The notes under the pieces are model-generated. The model ran no database searches, was not told the origin of the DNA, and worked only from the letters and a program-made list of their open reading frames with translations. Both the position numbers and the translations under genes were made by a program. Positions 52,031-63,895 of a stretch of DNA of 64,000 nt are shown here, in pieces; position 1 is the stretch's first letter, and every line of letters begins with the position of its first letter. Source of the stretch: Stenopsyche tienmushanensis (taxonomy: Eukaryota; Arthropoda; Insecta; Trichoptera; Stenopsychidae); NCBI GenBank assembly GCA_008973525.1, contig WACJ01000334.1, positions 186,001 to 250,000 of the forward strand, read 5' to 3'.

Positions 52031-53816
52031 AAAGTTTCACATAGTTTGTTTTAAGATTTTATAACCGGGTGAAAAAAAAGGACTATTTCAGATAGGATTA
52101 CATTTATTGGGGCAAAATTTGATCCATTTTTTGACCCAGACGATATTTTTTAAAAATAATATTTTATTTAAAAAAAATATTTACGGGGTTAAAACAGTTT
52201 TATTTCTATCTGAAGGAGTTCTGATAAATTGATCGAATTGAATGTAATTAAAATTCAGATGTTATTTTCAAATTTATTAAGTAATTGATAGATAAGTTTA
52301 CGCGGTAATTGAATATTTCGCGCTGAAGGATCCCCAATATTGATAATGAAAATTAGATAAAATCCTTAGCTATTGAATCCGTTTTAGATCCTTGTTGACA
52401 AAATTGTTTAAGATATTTTAGGCTTGGATATAGTATCATCGTCTATATGCTAACATTATTAATTTTGCTCTGATTTATCCCACATTTCAGCTTTGGTAAT
52501 AAATTTATCTTGTAAAGAAAATGTCTTTTGAAACCCATGTCCTTGGAAGGTCCATCAAGTCGTCAACGACCGGCAATTCTAAAGTCGTAAAGAGTGTAGA
52601 ACATAAAGCATATCGCTATGAACAGCAGCGGAATCAATAAACACTTCTGAACGATTACCGATCTTCATTAATATGGGAAAAATTCAAAATAAAATGGCGG
52701 TTGACACCTTATATCGTTTTGTATTCATCCTATAAGCGAACATAAGATCGTGAATTTTGATTGCTTAGCCGTAGGCTTTGACAGCAAAGGCTACGCCATG
52801 AATATTAAGAGTCGCGAAGTGGCAGAAGACATAACCACAGCCGGGCATGCCCAGGTGGAAATGTCACCAGCAATGGAACAAATGGAGCCAAGGAATTCAT
52901 AGCCAACATCTATAATGGAAGAGAACAACAACGATACAATTACATAAGGAACCTGCCACAAGAAGAAATGTGTGCCAAATCGAGGATGAAATGCCACACT
53001 CTCCCCATGGAAATCCACATTACCATAAAGCCGACGCCTTGTGACTGCTTATGCGATCTGCGGTCGTAAACAAGACGTCTAATCGATTCGTGTCATAAAA
53101 GCCAATGCATGAATGCAGATCTACGAGAAGACAAATTGACAGCGACAGGACCCAAATCGTTGTATAGTTTTCTTAATGCCGACTGTCTTGTATCCACCAA
53201 TCTTCGCCGAGGAAATTCTATCGTAAACATTCACTAGGATTACGCACCCATAGGCTTGTCAACAAATATCAAATCTTGACATTCTTCGATGGAAACTTCG
53301 CTGGACTGGCGCCAATGGACTCATGATCTGAATTCATTGCCCGTGATGTGATTAATCTGTTGCTCAACTCCCAATGGTCATATGCAGATGCTATTTCAGG
53401 ATTCGCATCTACCCTTCAGGCGAAATCCTCATTAATATTCCATGCGAGGATTTCACAATCGTAAAAAAATACAAAAAAATATATTTATGGACTTGTACGA
53501 TGGTGACGTGCATTGAATTTTGTGGTTGAGAGGTTGAATGTTCGCACAAATAAAGAGAACGTTATGATAATTTTCAAATAGAGACTTAAAAGCTTCAACA
53601 TTGAAATTCTAAAACTTATCATAATCAAGTAAATCTTGCTTGCACCAGCTTAAAATTATTCTATTTATTATTGCATATTGCAATTTTTGCATCCTAATTG
53701 CAAACAATGTAATTACATTAAGCATATGGCTTAAATTATTGCCTAAGTAGGTCCTTGTATATAATTTACTTGATGCTTGATCAGTAGCGTACGATCCATA
53801 GAAGCTGTGCATTCTG
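52031..53816. other. Unassigned stretch with one Cys-containing open run
   Basis: From 52812 to the TAA at 53067-53069 one plus frame is open for about 85 codons (CPGGNVTSNGTNGAKEFIAN, IYNGREQQRYNYIRNLPQEE, MKCHTL, PTPCDCLCDL). The minus strand has a 75-codon hydrophobic frame at 52791-53018. 52500-53460 is G+C-richer than its surroundings. I cannot assign a family; an old gene or element relic is possible. Confidence 0.3.
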
Positions 53817-54142
53817 TGAAGATAAGACGACTTTCGTTCGTGTTGTCTTGAAAACAGGAGTTTGTTTTGATAATTAAGATACTCGCATCAGTCTTATCGT
53901 TAACCAATTTTATTATTCCCCTTTGACTGTTCTGGAGTGGCGTCATTAGCCGAGTATCATCACTCATTTGCAAAATCTACTCCTTCAGAAGTAAACTGGT
54001 AGGCTTGCACGGTAACCCTGTCCTTTTATTTTCGCAACACACTAATAAGCAAAAATAGCTGAACAACAGAAAGCAGATACCATGTATGTTGAACATTAAG
54101 AAATATTCCGAAGAAATGAAGGAATTTTGAGTGCTATGAACA
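53817..54142 (-). repeat. Family A repeat, copy 4 (best preserved)
   Basis: Minus strand: SSEYFLMFNIHGICFLLFSY, FCLLVCCENKRTGLPCKPTS, LLLKE, TAG, then ILQMSDDTRLMTPLQNSQRG, IIKLVNDKTDASILIIKTNS, CFQDNTNESRLIFTE. The two halves are in one frame separated by a single TAG that copy 2 shares at the same position. Confidence 0.7.
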
Positions 54143-54769
54143 GTGTGTCTGTCTGTCTGCACAGTATGCAATATTGAACGCTATAGCAAATCTCAAACAA
54201 AGAGCCATTTTTCGCTATTTATAGCCAATAGTATGAGCGTGGGATTGACTGTTATGAGGCGTGCCAATATATTAATCAAACGATTATTGATCACAAAGCC
54301 ATATGCTATAGGTTGATAATGAAACATAAAAATGCTTGTATACCGATGTCTGTTTGTTATTTGCAATTTTTGTAATGACTCCTCAGTATATAGGCATTCA
54401 AACTGTCCATCTCTATCTAATTCGATCAAATAATATAAAATTATATTAATCGATAGTTTAAATGAAAGACTGGACGATTAAATCTGGAAATCTGGAAAAA
54501 ACTTCATTATGAATTAACAGATCGGCAAATCCGCGATTGAAAATGCTTTTTTTTAAAATTCCACACATCAATTTAATTCTGACGATAGTGAAATTCTCAA
54601 AGTATAATCAAATTTAATTTTACACACTCATCCAGCACACAATAGTTATTTTCGCGAGCAAAAATTAATGGCTAATGAAATTAATTCTTGTAAAAGCTCT
54701 TGTTTAAAAAACAACCCCCGGCAAAAAAGCCGGATACAGACTGCTAATATTTACATACATGTATAATTC
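54143..54769. other. Unassigned A+T-rich stretch
   Basis: The 78-codon minus frame at 54193-54429 has no motif. Confidence 0.35.
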
Positions 54770-54905
54770 CAGAGGCGTAACGAGGGTATGAAACGCCCGT
54801 GGCAAGAATCTAACTTGTCCACTGCCCCCCGCCCCGGAAATCGTTGTTTAAAAACGAAAACACCCGCGCGCTAATATGTATTTGGTACACCATATGAAAT
54901 TATGA
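54770..54905 (+). repeat. Head-type fragment and 29-bp shared block
   Basis: CAGAGGCGTAACGAGGGTAT GAAACGCCCGTGGCAAGAAT (54770-54809) as at 47630, then AATATGTATTTGGTACACCA TATGAAATT (54872-54900) identical to 24870. Confidence 0.5.
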
Positions 54906-55004
54906 AATTTCAAAGCCCCGTATCCGTTTCAGTTGAGTTTTTGGCGATGTTTCACAGCGATAAGGCCGAGTTTTTAGATCAATTCATAGATCAATAGAAG
55001 TGAT

Positions 55005-55320
55005 CACAAGGTCTGTGTGTCCAATCGGTCCGCTTTTCAGACCGCTGACAAATAAACGCCTCGCGATCGGACGCCATACCCGAAAATATCTACAGAACAA
55101 TTACGAACTTTCATTACAAAACATTGTCCGAAGAAGACTAATCGGGTGGGTTGTTCAGATTTAAATGGTCAAAGTGAATAAATGTTGAATAATATAAAGT
55201 AGAATGGTTAAGGAAAATAAAAAGCATGTGTAACTCTCGACTTGGATCAGTATTCTGCGTTTTGCGCCACAAGATCAGTTGTGCCCCCTTTGCCACACCC
55301 TTGTTATGGCCTTGCTCTCA
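55005..55320 (-). mobile_element. LINE-tail repeat, tandem pair member 1
   Basis: Minus strand: GGCCATAACAAGGGTGTGGC, CGCAAAACGCAGAATACTGA, CCATTCTACTTTATATTATT, GGGTATGGCGTCCGATCGCG AGGCG (LINE GMASDREA), GCGGTCTGAAAAGCGGACCG ATTGG, GACCTTGTGATC. This copy shows the LINE part starting at GMASDR. Confidence 0.65.
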
Positions 55321-55359
55321 AAACAGAGTTCCCGAATCAATGATGCACGTGTACATCTA

Positions 55360-55690
55360 TCGGGCAATACCGCAAAAAGCCTTAAATGTCCAACCGGTCC
55401 GCTTTTCGGACCGCTGATAAGACGAATGAACGCCTCGCGATTGAACGCCATACCCAAATATATATCTACAGAACAATTTCGAGCTCTAAAGACTAATTGG
55501 GTGGGTTGTTTAGAATTTACAATCGACGAAAATATTGTTGTTTTTATTTTATTGCGAGCTTGTGCCATCTGGGTCGGTTCAATGTTTAAGTAATAATGAA
55601 TAAAAGGGGGATTACACAACTTATTATATATTATAAAAATGGACAGACTTAATCAGTGTTGATTCATGTAAAATAGAATGGTATAAACTC
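55360..55690 (-). mobile_element. LINE-tail repeat, tandem pair member 2
   Basis: Minus strand: CCATTCTATTTTACATGAAT CAACACTGATTAAGTC, GGGTATGGCGTTCAATCGCG AGGCG, AGCGGTCCGAAAAGCGGACC GG, then TTTAAGGCTTTTTGCGGTAT TGCCCGATAGATG. Follows member 1 in the same orientation. Antiparallel frames of 104 and 114 codons here are side effects. Confidence 0.65.
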
Positions 55691-57502
55691 TATTCCAGCA
55701 TCGATTTTTTATGCATAAGAAGCAATTCATCATGATTTTTAAACGATTGTTTACCACATCAAAATTTCAATAAAATCTTTAAGACCTTAGAGTTATAAGC
55801 GCCATTGCTTTGTCAATTCTACAAATGCTTATTAAATTTATAATTTATTTTAGTCAAGCATCGACTATTTCGTATGATAATAAATTCCGTCGCAACATGG
55901 CAATAAAATTACCATTGAGGCATGTTTTGTTATTGAACGTGATTTGGTCACAGTGCCGACGACTATATCCCCGATGTAAATCATCGCCAATTGAAGACCT
56001 ACTTAAATTGAAATAAATAGCTTTCTAAATACATCAAATCGCCACATGGCAATGCTTCGTGTTAGAATGCCTTAAAATAAATCAAATAATGCAGGGAATT
56101 AATTTTAAGCTCTTGGCTATGTGCCCTGAATAAATATTTTGCTATGCAAATAAAACGCCTCATTCGTTATTACAATGGTATCAAATATGAGATTTTCAGT
56201 ATTAACACACATCATTCAGCGCATGGAAACATTATAAATAGATCATTAAACACAGGTTTAGATTATAAATCATTGCTGAAATATTTTCTTTTGCAAGCAA
56301 AATTCATTTAGTCATTTCGCGTCATTCAGCTTCCGTTTGCTTTAATGTTGATTAAAATAAATCGAATTTTTCTGTCAAATCGTTCTAGAAATTTTTGACT
56401 GTCAATGTAGAAAATATAGAGGAATTGCTTGTGGTGAAATGATTTTGATCTTCTGCCAAAGTGGTAGATTATCATTCAGTGCCACATTCTATAATAAATT
56501 CGACATGTCAATTTTATTAGATTTGCATGTGAAAAGAATGGATTTTTATAAATGAAAAGCGATCTGAATGATTTTTATTGTATTACGATGACATGCATAA
56601 GAAACATATTGATTTTGTTCAAAATTCAGAGGAATGTGAAACGAAACTTCCATGCAATAGTCCAAACAGCTTCAAATGAAAGTTGGACGTGTGTAAAAGC
56701 TCACATCGCCAGAATGTTAAGCTTTATGACGACCGTAAAATCCATGGGAGTGTATACCCGAGACGTATCTTTCTTTAAAAAAGGGGTTTCGTATTACTAT
56801 GCACACAGAAAGCTTACACTTTATGAACCGTTCTGTAAACAAATCTTCACGAAGTCCATATGGATTCGGAGACCATGGTTTTCGAAACAAAACAAAAAGT
56901 GAAGCAGTACTTACATGCAGCCTCTGTCCGGTTCCATAAACAGAACAATCCGTCTTAAACTCAACCCAACTGCTATTAAATGACAAATAAACATCTTTTA
57001 GTACGCTCGAATTGAAACAAACTCCCTTTCATGATCTGAGATGACTTTTGTAAATAGTTGGTTTAGAATTGAACGAGATATTTAGAATTTCAAACGGCGT
57101 TTATATCAAAATATCGTGCATGCAATATTTGTGGCGAATAGTGGCGAAACGATCAATACCCAATGAATTTTTATCTACGCCCATAAAATCGCTCAGATTA
57201 TAACCGAATTCCGAGGTGGCGGCTGAGAAAAATCAAAATTTAATTTAACACCTCAAAATAGCAGGATGGTAATCCAAGAAGTTAATTTACATATCTTCGG
57301 TGGAGTCACATGCTAGTCATGCGAAATAAAGCTTCCGACACCTACGGACTTCCTGCTAAGTTCATGGTTTCCGAGCTTAAAGCTCCGATCTTATATGCGT
57401 GCCTTCAGGGTAACCAAAAGCTTAAAAACCCACTGTGGTTTATATCAAATATTGCTATAATTCATATCTGGCATACTGAAAAAATATTACAAAATATATA
57501 AG
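55691..57502. other. Unassigned stretch
   Basis: The 116-codon plus frame at 56552-56902 and the 89-codon minus frame overlapping it have no recognisable domain. The plus frame has an NESWTCVKAHIARMLSFMTT stretch without any family I know. Rest is A+T-rich. Confidence 0.35.
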
Positions 57503-57570
57503 AAGCCGCTCGCGAGCCGCATGCGGCTCTTTGCATAGGCGTTTGCGGCTCTTCAGACATAAATTCCGCG
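57503..57570 (+). mobile_element. hAT-like terminal block, copy 2
   Basis: CGCTCGCGAGCCGCATGCGG CTCTTTGCATAGGCGTTTGC GGCTCTTCAGACATAAATT, matching the inverse of 7040-7105. No partner end found within reach. Confidence 0.5.
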
Positions 57571-57810
57571 ATAAAATTTAGATTTACACATACGACATAG
57601 TCTTTGGGTGAGCTTTTCTTGCAATCAATTAAAAGCGAATAAATGGCGTTAAACAACAATGGAAGGTATGAAAGACTTTTGTCGTCATATCCATGGAAAT
57701 TGGCCTAACTGTAAAGCTAAATATTCCAGCACACCGGTGTAAAAATTCTAGGTGCAAACGATGATTTGGAAAAATGCATAATTCGCGTAATTTGAAACCA
57801 AGTACACATA
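57571..57810. other. Short unassigned spacer
   Basis: Nothing recognised. Confidence 0.3.
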
Positions 57811-58675
57811 CTCAAACTTCTTTTTGTGCGATTTCGAAGTTATGCGGTTTTTTTTAAAGCAATTTTTTATTTCGTTAAGAGTACGTATCGAGATATTTTG
57901 AATAAATTATCAACACTAACCGAAATTTGGAAAAAATATATAATTTGGGACTGTGTAAATCATATCGCATCTGCCATCGCTGAATTACGACCACGCCCTT
58001 TATTCTGGTTTAGATTTTTGAAAAAAATGATTTCGTTTTTTTTTGCATTTATCCAATCTTTTGACTTTTAAAAATACATTCTCCAAAGGAATTTCCAAAA
58101 TTACAAATACTTACGGAGTTATAGCTATTTTAGTGAGGCGGCAACTTGGCCGGTCGAAACTCCTTTTTTCAACACGGTTGACATCATATCTTAAGTTTTA
58201 ATTAATTATTTTACTTCAAAATAGGTACAATTTTTTTTATATATAACCTTCTATTATTCCTACCAGATTCATGTCAAAAATTACTTTTTAACTATTTAAA
58301 AAAAGATAAAAACTGACGAAATAAAGTCAAAAAACGACGAGAATTTTTTTTAAACAGTCGCCATTTTGTGATTTAAATTTTTTGGTTTAGGGACTATAGT
58401 GACATCTTTACTAATTATGAATTATATTGTTGCAATGAGAAAATCTACACAGAACAATGATGACATTGACACTGGGTATACTATTTCTTCCGGAAAAAAA
58501 GATTTTTTTTTATGCGATTTTGGATATATTTTATATAGCTGTTTCAAAGTTATGCGGTTTTTAAAATTCATAGAACGCGTCTTCACTTTTTTTATGTAAG
58601 TCATAGTTTTATTTGTGGGATTTCTATTTGTGCGATGTTCTGCGGAACGCATCTACCGCATAAAAAAAGCGTTGT
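57811..58675 (+). mobile_element. Family B element, copy 3
   Basis: Left end CTCAAACTTCTTTTTGTGCG after TA (57803-57804 or 57809-57810), then TTTCGAAGTTATGCGGTTTT. Encodes IVAMRKSTQNNDDIDTGYTI, SSGKKDF (58426-58500). Right part CGGAACGCATCTACCGCATA AAAAAAGCG, but the terminal TTAAGTG is missing. Confidence 0.65.
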
Positions 58676-58699
58676 TGCTTGACAATATCATATAACATA

Positions 58700-59125
58700 T
58701 ATTGAAAAAAATAGTCGCTATTTTGTGATATTTTTTTTTAGTTAGAGAACAATGATGACATTGACATTGGGTATACTATTTCTTTACGAAGAAGAACAGA
58801 GCGATTTTGAGTCATTTCGAAAATCGCAACGAAAGTTATCATACAACGATGATAGTTTGTAATTAAAATAATTAGTATTTCTCTAGTGGATGTCTGGCAT
58901 TTGAGATGCCAGATGTCACACATCTTTAAAATTTTACCAATGATGCAAGACATCCTTAAAATGTTACTAAAATATTATTTTTTAATTGCCTTATTGTTTG
59001 CCTGTTTTTTTTATTAACTTTTTTTTATGCGATTTTGGATGTATTTTTTATAGCTGTTTCAAAGTTATGCGGTTTTTAAAATCCATGGAACGCATCTTCA
59101 CTTTTTCTATGTAAGTCATATCAAA
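58700..59125 (+). mobile_element. Family B element, partial copy 4
   Basis: Starts in TAGTCGC(T/C)ATTTTGTGAT and runs through NNDDIDIGYTIS-type coding (ATGATGACATTGACATTGGG), FRKSQRKLSYNDDSL, TAA, then TTTTTTTATGCGATTTTGGA and CAAAGTTATGCGGTTTTTAA. Ends near 59125 without a terminus. Frameshift in the SSEEE part. Confidence 0.6.
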
Positions 59126-60725
59126 GTTATCTCGCATTACATTTCTACTCTCTAAAAAGCTATTACTAACGGTCCTGCCTAAAATGTGTTAAGAAAATCC
59201 GCTAGACTAAGTGTTACAAATGTAAGACTTTCAGTATTTTCAATTTTTCACGCAATATTAATAAAATTTTTTTTTCGTTGCAGTCGTTATTGTTCAGAAT
59301 GATGTTGTTCAGAATTACTACTACAATATAATTAATTTGGTAGCACTTGATTAATTTTGTGGAAGAACGTCCATATCGCGCAACAATAAATTTTGATTAA
59401 TTTAGTGCAAATTTGATAATTTTCATATTGCTCAAAACTCCAAAATTAATTAAACTAATGATTAGCTTCGAATACAATTCTTGAATTTATATATCATTTA
59501 ACAATATGAACAATTCATCATTTGTTACTTGACTCTTTTCCACACTTGTATCCTATCCAATGTCTTATAGGTACATTTTAATGTATCCCGTTTATCGACT
59601 TTTATTCCGTTAGATGAATTTGTAATTTTTTTTCAATTTAATTAAAGCAAAAATTCATCAAACGAGGCATTTCTATGTACAATTAACTATATTATCATTA
59701 TCTACCTATATAATAGGTGGTGTTGTTAATAATTTAGTGCATACTTAAAGATGATTCAACGATTGCATGCATAAGGTAGGAGTGGCTGCATAATGTCAAC
59801 GACAATCATACGGTGCTCGCGAGTGAAATCTACCTACGGATGCAGAATGCAATCTATGCTAATATCGTTATCTGAATTCATCATCAGTGGGATCGGTTAA
59901 CTTTAATAGACACATTACGAGTTAGATATCATCAAAACTGCTGTAGTTGAATATTGAAATATACGACTGGCACAAGGGTCATCGCAGTATAAATGAAGCT
60001 CGATGATATTGTACGAATTTTCCACCACTTGAAAAAATTGGGTGGCCACCCCGTCATATGATTTTCCGCCCTAAAAAAATGGGTACATGTTTTATTTTAT
60101 TTTTAAAGGCTTTAGAGGTTGCTACCATATGTTAAAGTTTCAGAAAAAACGTTGTATGGTCACTTAACTATGAATCTGACTTATTGATTCTGCTATTTTT
60201 ATAAGTCTATTTTGAAGTGGAATAGCATACAGAAAGATTCACTACTTCACTACAATCAACCCTTCATTAATTCTTTCCTTTGGGTTTGCATTGAGATTGA
60301 GCCGTGTCCCGCACCTCAGTCATTGGCGATTATTTGTTTCCTTAATTATACGTACTTGTTTCAACTTATAATGACGTCCACAAGCAGTGGTGGGACTTTA
60401 TTAAATAGAAATAAAACCAATATTTGGCTTATCGGTCAATCAACACGAAAACTGCATCAATCAAAATTATCTTCTATTGTTGAAGTATTGCATTTAGGTT
60501 TTGACACTACCGTTGTAAGCATCGGCTCGAGAAATGGAGCTTGTGTTCTTCTGGAGTAGAACCTCAAAAAAAATATAAAAAATGCTTCTGCAGACAGGAT
60601 TTCTTCTGCTCAAAAACAACTTCAAATATATCAACCTCGAGATGACTATAAAGAGCTGCTGAATCTTTAAAATTAAAGAGAAAAAAGAGGTAAAACACAG
60701 ACTTGTGTCCGAATTTCAGCAATTT
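59126..60725. other. Unassigned stretch with an unidentified 115-codon frame
   Basis: 60212-60559 encodes a protein-like run (TNIWLIGQSTRKLHQSKLSS, IVEVLHLGFDTTVVSIGSRN) followed in the same frame after a TAG by KNASADRISSAQKQLQIYQP RDDYKELLNL. Continuity past the stop suggests decayed coding DNA; family unknown. Confidence 0.35.
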
Positions 60726-60890
60726 TAGAAAGAGCATTCTTACAAATAGAGCTCGGTAACAGACAGAGACGGAGAGTGTCTTGCACATTAATTTTGGAAC
60801 GAAACAGAGACGGGAGAGTGGATAGAGATTGTTAATCGTACGATTATATAGATCGTTAACCCAAATTCATCGACTAATAATGATATAATA
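60726..60890 (-). mobile_element. Half palindromic MITE with Tc1-like flank, inverted
   Basis: AGAAAGAGCATTCTTACAAA TAGAGCTCGGTAACAGACAG then, on the minus strand, ATTATTAGTCGATGAATTTG GGTTAACGATCTATATAATC GTACGATTA, which matches 27583-27630. This third copy shows the same flank order as the Tc1-linked loci. Confidence 0.55.
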
Positions 60891-62423
60891 CATCAATGTC
60901 AATTGTATTTCAAGTATATTGTTTATGTTTACTTGAATATGTACAAGCTTCATACACGCTGCGGCGGTCCTGACAGATAAGTGGATTTATACGGATGATA
61001 AGTGTCGGACATACAAATATAGCATCTGCGTTTATGGTGATTTTAAATTAGCTCACTACTCAAAGTGTTAACAAAGATGTATCCTAATCTCGCGGAGAAT
61101 TAAATTTTGAAGAGGAATATGTAGAAATAGTTGAAGAAAAATCTGGGTAATGCTTTATAATATTAATAATTTAAATATATCCATTATTAATATTTAATAT
61201 TACCATCCTAATGTATATCCTCCCTCTATTAATAATCGCATTCCAGTAGATGTCTAGGTGTTTACTTTAACTGGAATAACTATTCAAACATTAATTTCTT
61301 ATTATTCTTCGATCGGATCGCCATTTTCCACGAAAGTTGAGAAGCTCTTCCCGATACTTTCAGTAGGTTATCTCTGGATTGGCATCACGTTTGTTATTGG
61401 CGCTTCTTCGGTCACCTATATACTTTGATATTCACTTCTTATCACAGCAGCGTGTGAGCGGCAGCCTCACCAAATCACACCAATTTCAAATTCATCTCAT
61501 TCATGCACATGCATTATTAAAGCCCACTTATTTATACAGGAATGTTTGTAGAACGTAGCACAAGCGGCTAAGACGTATGCAAACGGCGTGTGCAAAATCC
61601 CGTGTTTTACATATGGGAGTTATTCGTGGAAATCGAGGCTTAAAAAACAATGTCGGAACTTTGATTTAGTGAATTTCTGACGGAAAAATAGCCATAAGCT
61701 TTCGCTTTGGGAACGGAAACACTATGAAATTTATTAGGAATATTAATGGCTCGGATCGGGAAATAAACGCTTTGATATGTTTTCTTGCCATTTGTAAATA
61801 ATATTTTGGCACGCTGTGGGAATATTTGAAAACAGCATGAGAGTAACAACATTTCCGAGTGATCATTTCTTGCATAAATCTGACTGATAAAGGCCGACGT
61901 AGCAAACTTGAATGGCGCGAGAAATTCAATTGAGTCCATGCAATTCGTATGCAGTGCAACGACTCTCAGTATATTTCTATTTTGGGGATGACATTGGTTC
62001 GCTCAAATCTAAAAATATGTGGCGTTAGTTTTAATAGTATAATTGAATAATGTGCAAGATTGTTATAACCAGAAAGGGGAATAGATAGATATTTTTGAAG
62101 ATAGGTTAAAAAAGAAATGGGTTCCCGAGGTGCAAGTTTTTTTAAAAAATAAGGGATTGCCAAAATAAACGATGAACTTATGGTTGCAACATTTTTGCCC
62201 CCCAATTGACATATTTGATCGTTGTCGTTATGTTATTATCGCCAAAATCGTCTGAAAATATTTGTCGAGGAAGATGGCAACTTGATCAATTCCTAGGAAA
62301 AAAATAAGGATATTGGATGCTATATATGGATAAAAATAAAGGTAAAGGTTAAAATTAAAGCCAGTAACACTTCCTGACATGAAAACAGATTTAATGCATT
62401 TTGAAGAGAATGAAGCAAATGAT
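60891..62423. other. Unassigned stretch
   Basis: Antisense frames at 61640-62205 (79-99 codons) overlap each other and show no motif. No repeat recognised. Confidence 0.4.
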
Positions 62424-62425
62424 AT

Positions 62426-63017
62426 ACAGTAGACCTGCAGTAATCCGACAAACGCAAGGCGTTGTCGGATTATAGAGTACTGTTCCGACCCATTGTAATC
62501 CGGATTTTTTTTGGACTTGTAATTATTGTAGAATTAAAGCCACAAAAACAACGGCCATAACAGCTATCTTCTAATATATAAAAATTAAACTCTGTTTGTT
62601 CGTATGTAATGCGCTGTCCATACCGTTCATCAGATTGCAATAAAACTTCGTCCACTTATTGCTAAGGATTACGCAAGTGACATAGGTATAGTCTAATATT
62701 ATAAAAAAAAAAAATGTTTGTTTGTCCGTATTTAATACGCTGTCATACCGTTCATCCGATTGCGATTAAAACTTTGTCAAGTTAATGTTTATACTTGTGG
62801 AAATAACATAAGCATAGTAAAAATACAAAGTTTCCACCAGCTCTGGATGTTTAGCTTTTTTTTGAAAATTTGCCTCTTATTTGCCAACTTACAAAAATAT
62901 GCATTATAATTTAGGACATTTTTAACATAGACGAAGCTTTATCGTACACTTGTATTGGGATGTCGGACCACAGGGAGCGTCGGATTAGACTGGAGCCGGA
63001 TTAACGCGGGTTTACTG
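62426..63017. mobile_element. Tigger-type MITE with an inserted Helentron-like dimer
   Basis: CAGTAGACCTGCAGTAATCC GACAAACGC at the left and the inverse of GCCGGATTAACGCGGGTTTA CTG at the right; TA at both borders (62424-62425, 63018-63019). Inner sequence TCGTACACTTGTATTGGGAT GTCGGA matches the left part of 46835-47295. No transposase left. Confidence 0.75.
62570..62822 (+). mobile_element. Helentron-like dimer inside the Tigger-type MITE
   Basis: TAATATATAAAAATTAAACT, TGTAATGCGCTGTCCATACC GTTCATCAGATTGCAATAAA, TCCACTTATTGCTAAGGATT ACGCAAGTGACATAGG, then the second unit GTTTGTTTGTCCGTATTTAA TACGCTGTCATACC to GGAAATAACATAAGCATAG. Inserted after the MITE, hence younger. Confidence 0.7.
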
Positions 63018-63019
63018 TA

Positions 63020-63187
63020 TCTGAAATATGTTCTGATTATTAGACCATTTAAAATGTTTTGAAAGCGTGTATGATGCAAATATCGATTATTTTGCTTCTC
63101 AAGAGGAAGAAAATGAGTGACACTACAAGTGAAGATACATCGGTCATAAAACGACATTAAATGATGTTGAAACATTGCTAAATTATG
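63020..63187. other. Short unassigned spacer
   Basis: Nothing recognised. Confidence 0.3.
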
Positions 63188-63225
63188 CAGAGCCGTAACT
63201 AGGGTATGAAGCGCTTTAATGGTTT
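63188..63225 (+). repeat. Head-type fragment
   Basis: CAGAGCCGTAACTAGGGTAT GAAGCGC, as at 14072, 47626 and 54770. Confidence 0.45.
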
Positions 63226-63282
63226 AAAATATTATTTAAAGATAGTCCCAAAAGTATCCGACCTAACGTATGTATGGCGGCT

Positions 63283-63655
63283 ACATTTGTAAAAAAAATA
63301 TAGTATGATAGAAAGTGTTTAGACGCTACGTTGCTTCCGTGATCGTACATATCATATAAAATGACGCAAAACGCCCTAAAAGAGAATGGAGTGGCCTATA
63401 AGGTTTGTATGCTCAATCAGTCCGCTTTTCGGACCGATGAATCAGACGCCATACCTGAATATAACGATAATGAAAAAAGAGGGATTAGACAACTTAGTAT
63501 ATATTATAAAAACGGACATCAGTGTGGTTCATATAAAGTAGAATGGTTGAATAAAATAAAAACTATGCACAACTCTCGACTGGGTCGGTATTTTACGTTT
63601 AGCGCCCCAAGCTTAGTTGCACCCGTGCTGGGCGCCTGTTCTCAAAAAATGTACT
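63283..63655 (-). mobile_element. LINE-tail repeat, right-hand copy
   Basis: Minus strand: CAGGCGCCCAGCACGGGTGC AACTAAGCTTGGGGCGCTAA ACG (head), CCATTCTACTTTATATGAAC, GGTATGGCGTCTGATTC, CGGTCCGAAAAGCGGACTGA TTG, then CTCTTTTAGGGCGTTTTGCG TCATTTTATATGATATGTAC GATCACGGAAGC. Its far end matches 4245-4330. Confidence 0.65.
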
Positions 63656-63811
63656 CGTATACACTTTTTTAAAAATATTTTGGTAATGCTTAATACTAGC
63701 TACTAAGGAGTATCTTATCTGTTTAACTTTGAGGGATTGTATTTATAAATAGTGAGTATTAAATTTATAAAAGCAATTCTAAGAATGCATGATTAATAAT
63801 ATATCGTCTAA
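63656..63811. other. Short unassigned spacer
   Basis: Nothing recognised. Confidence 0.3.
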
Positions 63812-63895
63812 ATCAGTGGTCTCTACCACTCACAAGTGGTCGTTTTAAGCTTTCATGGTGGTCGATTGGGGTAGAGCTCAGTAGACATCTTTTAC
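63812..63895 (+). mobile_element. hAT-like end, partner outside the window
   Basis: ATCAGTGGTCTCTACCACTC ACAAGTGGTCG ... GTGGTCGATTGGGG. CAGTGGT(T)CTC-ACC followed by GGTGGTCGATTG is a pattern of hAT termini in many animals. The right end would lie beyond 64000. Confidence 0.4.

Noticed and set aside
52812..53069. WNT-like reading of the Cys-rich run (GG...N, KCH, CD..CD)
   Set aside because: Spacing of Cys residues and the surrounding residues do not fit the WNT core; the match is too loose to name.
55275..55619. 114-codon minus and 104-codon plus frames
   Set aside because: Side effects of two tandem LINE-tail repeats; only short parts correspond to the real LINE frame.
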